A stretch of DNA of 64,000 bases, from positions 1,178,001-1,242,000 of the forward strand of contig CP126196.1 of NCBI GenBank assembly GCA_030272155.1, given 5' to 3'. The notes beneath the pieces were generated by a model. It saw nothing but the letters and a program-made list of their open reading frames with translations. It ran no database searches and was not told the origin of the DNA. The first letter of the stretch is position 1; the number at the start of each line of letters is the position of its first letter. Below are positions 60,455-64,000 of this stretch, one piece after another. The translations under genes were made by a program, and so were the position numbers. Origin of the DNA: Tetradesmus obliquus. Taxonomy: Eukaryota > Chlorophyta > Chlorophyceae > Sphaeropleales > Scenedesmaceae.

Positions 60455-60486
<32 letters not shown>

Positions 60487-62629
60487 CCAGTACCCTCCTC
60501 ACAGCCCTAGCCACTTCTGGGCAGACCATCCAGATGATGAAGAAGATACAAGGAAGGCTGCTGCCAGGGCAGGAGCAGCACCAGCACCAGCAGCAGCACC
60601 AGCACCAGCACCAGCAGCAGCAGGGACACGGCTAGATGCACTGGGATCCTTGGCTCCATCAGCAGCAGCAGCGGCGGCAGCAGCAGGGCACTTCCGCCCC
60701 TTGCTGCCTGTAGCTCCGCTGGTCGACAGCAGCAGCCAGCTGCGCCGCGACAACTCGGCAACAGCAGCAGCAGCTGCGGCAGCAACAGCGCTGGCACGTA
60801 CGTCTGCGCCCACCTCTCCGCATGGTGTTATGCAGCCTGCTGCGCAGCTGCCAATCATCCCTGTAATCGCCACAGGCACTACAGGGTCCCCAAGTGGAGC
60901 TGCAGCGGGCTCCCCTTCAGGCATTGGCAGTCCCCGCAGTGCCTTTACTAAGCCCTGGGGCCCAGCAGCAGCAGCAGCAGGGACAGATCTTGCAGGGATC
61001 AGCAGTGTTGCTGGTGCAGCGGCTGCGGCCGCTGCTGCAGAGGCGGAAGCTGAGGCGGCAGCTGCTGAGGCAGCGGCTGCGGCGGCTGCAGGCACGTTTG
61101 GACACAGCGCAGCAATGCTGCTCAAGCAGCAGCAGCAGCAGCAGCAGGGCATGGTGGGGTATGGTAGGCTGGCACCTGGTGAGTCACTGCTGTCACCAAC
61201 TGGGAGGAAGAGTGTGGCAGCTGGCAGTGGGGGCAGCACAATGCGTGGCGGCTTTGTCACACCCACAGCAGCAGCTGGCTTGGCAGCAGCAGGAGGTGTG
61301 GCAGACAGTGTGGTGGGGCCAGCAGGTGTAGCTGGCACCCCTCTGCTTGAGGCACCTCAGCTGCAGCTGCCGCAGTCTAAACGAGCTGCATCCAAGCGGC
61401 AGCAGCAGCAGCAGCAGAGGCAGGGCCTGCATCAAAGGCTGAATGTGGGCTTGCTGCCACCACCTGGTGGCAAGGCAGCAGCAGCAGCAGCAGGTGAAGA
61501 GGGAGAGGAGGCAGCAGTGGAGCCTGCGCACAAAAAGGCCAAGGCAGCTGCAGCAGTTGCTGCTGCATTTGGTGGCAGGAAGCGCAGCGGTGGCAGCGGC
61601 AGCAGCAAGGCAGCGCAGACGGGTGGCGCTGCCGCCGCACCTGCCGGCCCTGCTGCTGCTGCTGCTGCTGGTGGCAGTGCTCCTGCAAAGAGCTCACCTA
61701 AGCGTGCCGCAACAGCATCTGCGGCAGTCAAAGAGGAGCCAGCTGCAGCACCATCCGTTGCTCATGGCCGCATTTCCAGCCCACGGCGTCAAGCAGCCAA
61801 GGCAGCTTTAGCAGCACCACTGGCAGCAGCAGCAGCAGCAGCGCCGTCACGGAAACGGGCGTCACCACCAGCGGCAGCAGCAGCGCAAGTCAAAGATGAG
61901 ATTGACAGTGAGGAGCAGCAGGATGAGCAGCAGCAGCAGCAGGAGGAGGAAGAGGCACAGCAGCCGCAGGAGGATCTGCCGGAGCTGACTGGGCAGCTGA
62001 AGTGGCTGTACCACCTGACTACTGCGCGCAACTTCTTCAAGCAGTGCAGCCATTGCAAGGGCAGCTCAGGTGGGCGTGTGTGGACCTGCAGGAGCAGCGG
62101 GTGCCTGGCATGCCGAAAGCTGTGCTTCCTCGCCGTGCTGCTTTTGCTTGGGAGGCTCGGGAGCAAATATCGTCATGCCATGTCATGCTGCTACTGTACA
62201 TTTTGACCCATATATGGTTGTCTGTAAACTTGGCCACCTGCGGCTGCCACTGCCGCTTCTTGTGCACTGCGTTGCAGGGCGTGATGTGAGTGCCACCTAC
62301 TTCGACCTGCAGGTGGGTGACATGCGCGAGATATGTGTATGCGCGTATGCTAGGGGTTTGAAGATGGTTGGCTGTGTAGCCATAGTGCCCTGCGTACCTT
62401 ACTGATCTGGTTGGAAGGCGTCCTTGAGAGTGCTGAGGCGCCAGTTCACAACCACTGTCAGCTGGTGAGGCAATGCTGTGCATGCTGCCATCTTTGGTGG
62501 ATATGATTGGCCCGTGCTGCCATTGCCGCTGCTGGCGCTGTTGCCTGCTTGCGCATTTCACAACCATGTACGTGTGGTATTCAGCGTTGCGGGACCATTG
62601 GTGATGGGCCTTTTCTAAAGTGTGCCATG

Positions 62630-62662
<33 letters not shown>

Positions 62663-64000
62663 AGGACCCTGCCTCAGGCCCCATGTGCCACCAGTGCGCA
62701 TCAACGCCGGCACGCAACGGCCACAGGATCGTGCAGGTTTGTGACTGGAAGGCGGCCCAGTTTGGCCTCGTTTTATGTTCTTTGTGTGGCAGGTGTGGCA
62801 CACTAACTGTCCAGCAAGCGCCTACTGTGGGGCAGGTTCCACTGCTGACGGCTGAGAAGCGCAGGCAGTGCGTTGGTTTGTCTCCATTACTTGGTGGGAC
62901 AGAAGCATCCCCGGCTGCCTGCACACTGTGCCTGTTGTGCACTGCATGCAGTCTGTTAGGCCCTGCATGCAGGAGCTCAGGTCACAGGAACATAGGCTTT
63001 TGGATCTGGCTGATCCTATTGGGCTGACAGCTGCTGGGCTCTTTAGGCGCTGGTGTTGGTGTCACTGCGTTTGGCTTCGCAGGCTGCAGGCAGCGGCACC
63101 AACTCCAGCACTCCAACAGGCACTGCAACCAGCAAAAGGCATGTATGGGCGCTGGCCAAAGGACTGCATCTTCACAGTTGAAACGTGTCTTGCTTGCATG
63201 CCTGTGTATTCAGGGTGGTTTGGCTACATCTCTGTATTGCTCGGCCTCCGAGGCTGGTTGAGCTTATTTCATTTGAATCAGTATTTGAATTCATTAATGT
63301 GTGCTGTTTGCGGCCTGTCGGCATGCTGCAGGTGTGCTGCTCCACCTACTTTGCGGCGCCCGTGGCTGGCAATCCCGGCTGCCTCAGACTATGGTCGCTT
63401 TTCTTTGGTACAGCACACCTCACCCTGTGCGCCGCCAATGTTTGCTGCCTGACACACCCTGCGTCCTTCATGTATACTCTGCTTCACCTCTCAAAAGAAG
63501 CTCAAGGCTGCTCGCCCTGCCTCCTCACACTCTTGCAGCCATCACTGCTGTGTGCGCGCCGTTTTACTTGTTGCATTGCTGCAGGTGCGGCGCTCACCTG
63601 CCATAAGGTTGCCACGTCACTTTTTGCCTCATTTGACCCCTGTGTGTGCTGCGGCGTGCCGCCCTCTGTTGCAACTCCCCCTGCAGGTGCGCCGCTCCAC
63701 GTACCATGAGGTGCTCAAGTCCAGCGAGGCGACAACACTGCTGGACGTGACAGGTGGGCACTGTGGGACTTTTTTTCTGTTTATTACTCAGTAATATCAG
63801 GCTGATCCTCCGCGTTGGGCCGGTGTCATGCTGGTTGGCTGAGATGGATTGTCATTGCTGGTGGCAACGGGTAATCGGCGGTGTAGCAAGTGATGTTCAA
63901 TTTGGGAACTGCTTGCCACTGCGCCGCATTGTATGTTCTGCTGTGCAGTGCCACGCTGCTTACAACGCAACAAGCATTCAGTGTGCGCATCAGCCCCAAA
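58817..64000 (+). CDS. PLATZ zinc-finger transcription factor with long Q/A-rich N-terminus (3' end outside window)
   Basis: Exons in phase: 58817-59339, 59718-62069, 62278-62312, 62665-62736, 63687-63753, with a possible next exon from about 63950. ATG 58817 (MFFTSPGISPALPLF) follows an in-frame TAA. About 930 Gln/Ala-rich residues with a basic patch (AHKKAKAAAA; GGRKRSGGSG) precede the domain: WLYHLTTARNFFKQCSHCKG, then RDVSATYFDLQ, PMCHQCASTPARNGHRIVQV and RRSTYHEVLKSSEATTLLDV. This fits PLATZ (FF..C..H, LC..C...H..H.VIQIRR.SYH.V..V.EI...LDI.GVQ). The FCLDC Cys pair seen in land plants reads YFDLQ here, so one zinc site may be altered. Plant PLATZ proteins bind A/T-rich DNA or RNA polymerase III factors. 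Decoy copies of the RRSTYH exon lie upstream of it. Confidence 0.78.
62632..62664 (+). repeat. (CTG)n tract at 3' splice site of PLATZ exon 4
   Basis: About ten CTG triplets end in CTGCAG directly before the exon that carries MCHQC. Confidence 0.88.
63332..63608 (+). repeat. Two decoy copies of the start of PLATZ exon 5
   Basis: Bases 63332-63357 (V..STYFAA) and 63585-63608 (VRRSP) follow CTGCAG and match the first 12-25 bases of the true exon at 63687 (VRRSTYHEV). Both then diverge. The copies are degenerate, so confidence is moderate. Confidence 0.6.

Noticed and set aside
62070..62206. Continuation of the PLATZ exon 2 frame through a Cys-rich stretch to a stop
   Set aside because: The frame turns into hydrophobic filler. 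A donor at 62070 (TCAG|GTGGGC) joins in phase to 62278 and yields the expected PLATZ sequence.

Overview
This window is nuclear DNA from a green alga, most likely a chlorophycean (core chlorophyte). The evidence is a set of intron-rich protein genes with GT-AG introns of roughly 100-700 bp, plant/algal-type protein families (AP2/ERF, PLATZ, ARGLU1, MTG1, plant-style F-box), extreme CAG/CTG richness giving poly-Q/poly-A/poly-S proteins, and TGTAA motifs suitable as algal poly(A) signals. I placed exons by hand from GT/AG sites, reading phase and conserved residues. No RNA gene, CRISPR array or intact transposon was seen.

Layout. (1) 1-4.4 kb, + strand: 3' part of a CobW/COG0523 metal-chaperone GTPase with a His-rich loop; its introns and 3' flank are full of partial copies of its own exons. 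(2) 6.9-9.6 kb, - strand: single-exon protein with a divergent AP2-like domain. It is divergent, across about 1 kb, from (3) an ARGLU1-like splicing cofactor (10.6-13.5 kb, +), followed by (4) a single-pass membrane protein of unknown family (14.1-17.6 kb, +). (5) 19.5-28.1 kb, - strand: tandem pair of VWA-domain genes, one near full length (with one in-frame TGA or a tiny intron) and one decayed, internally deleted copy. (6) 29.9-32.9 kb, -: MTG1/YlqF circularly permuted ribosome-assembly GTPase, seven exons in consistent phase. (7) 34.6-40.6 kb, -: giant Q/A-rich protein. (8) 43.0-45.1 kb, -: F-box leucine-rich protein. (9) 45.9-47.6 kb, -: Ser/Gln-rich protein with a SpoVS (Alba-like) domain. 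(10) 48.9-49.7 kb, -: small bacterial-type membrane protein. (11) 51.6-55.2 kb, +: AAAP-family amino-acid transporter. (12) 55.6-57.6 kb, +: secreted CAP/PR-1 protein. (13) 58.8-64.0 kb, +: PLATZ zinc-finger protein with a very long Q/A-rich N-terminus, cut by the window end.

The genes do not form a pathway; this is an ordinary eukaryotic stretch in which every gene has its own promoter. The unusual theme is structural. In at least four unrelated genes (COG0523, ARGLU1, the Q/A-rich gene, PLATZ) the introns hold degenerate tandem copies of adjacent exon ends, often still carrying the splice acceptor or donor. Long CTG tracts sit directly on several 3' splice sites. This looks like a genome where tandem duplication across exon edges repeatedly lengthens or creates introns.
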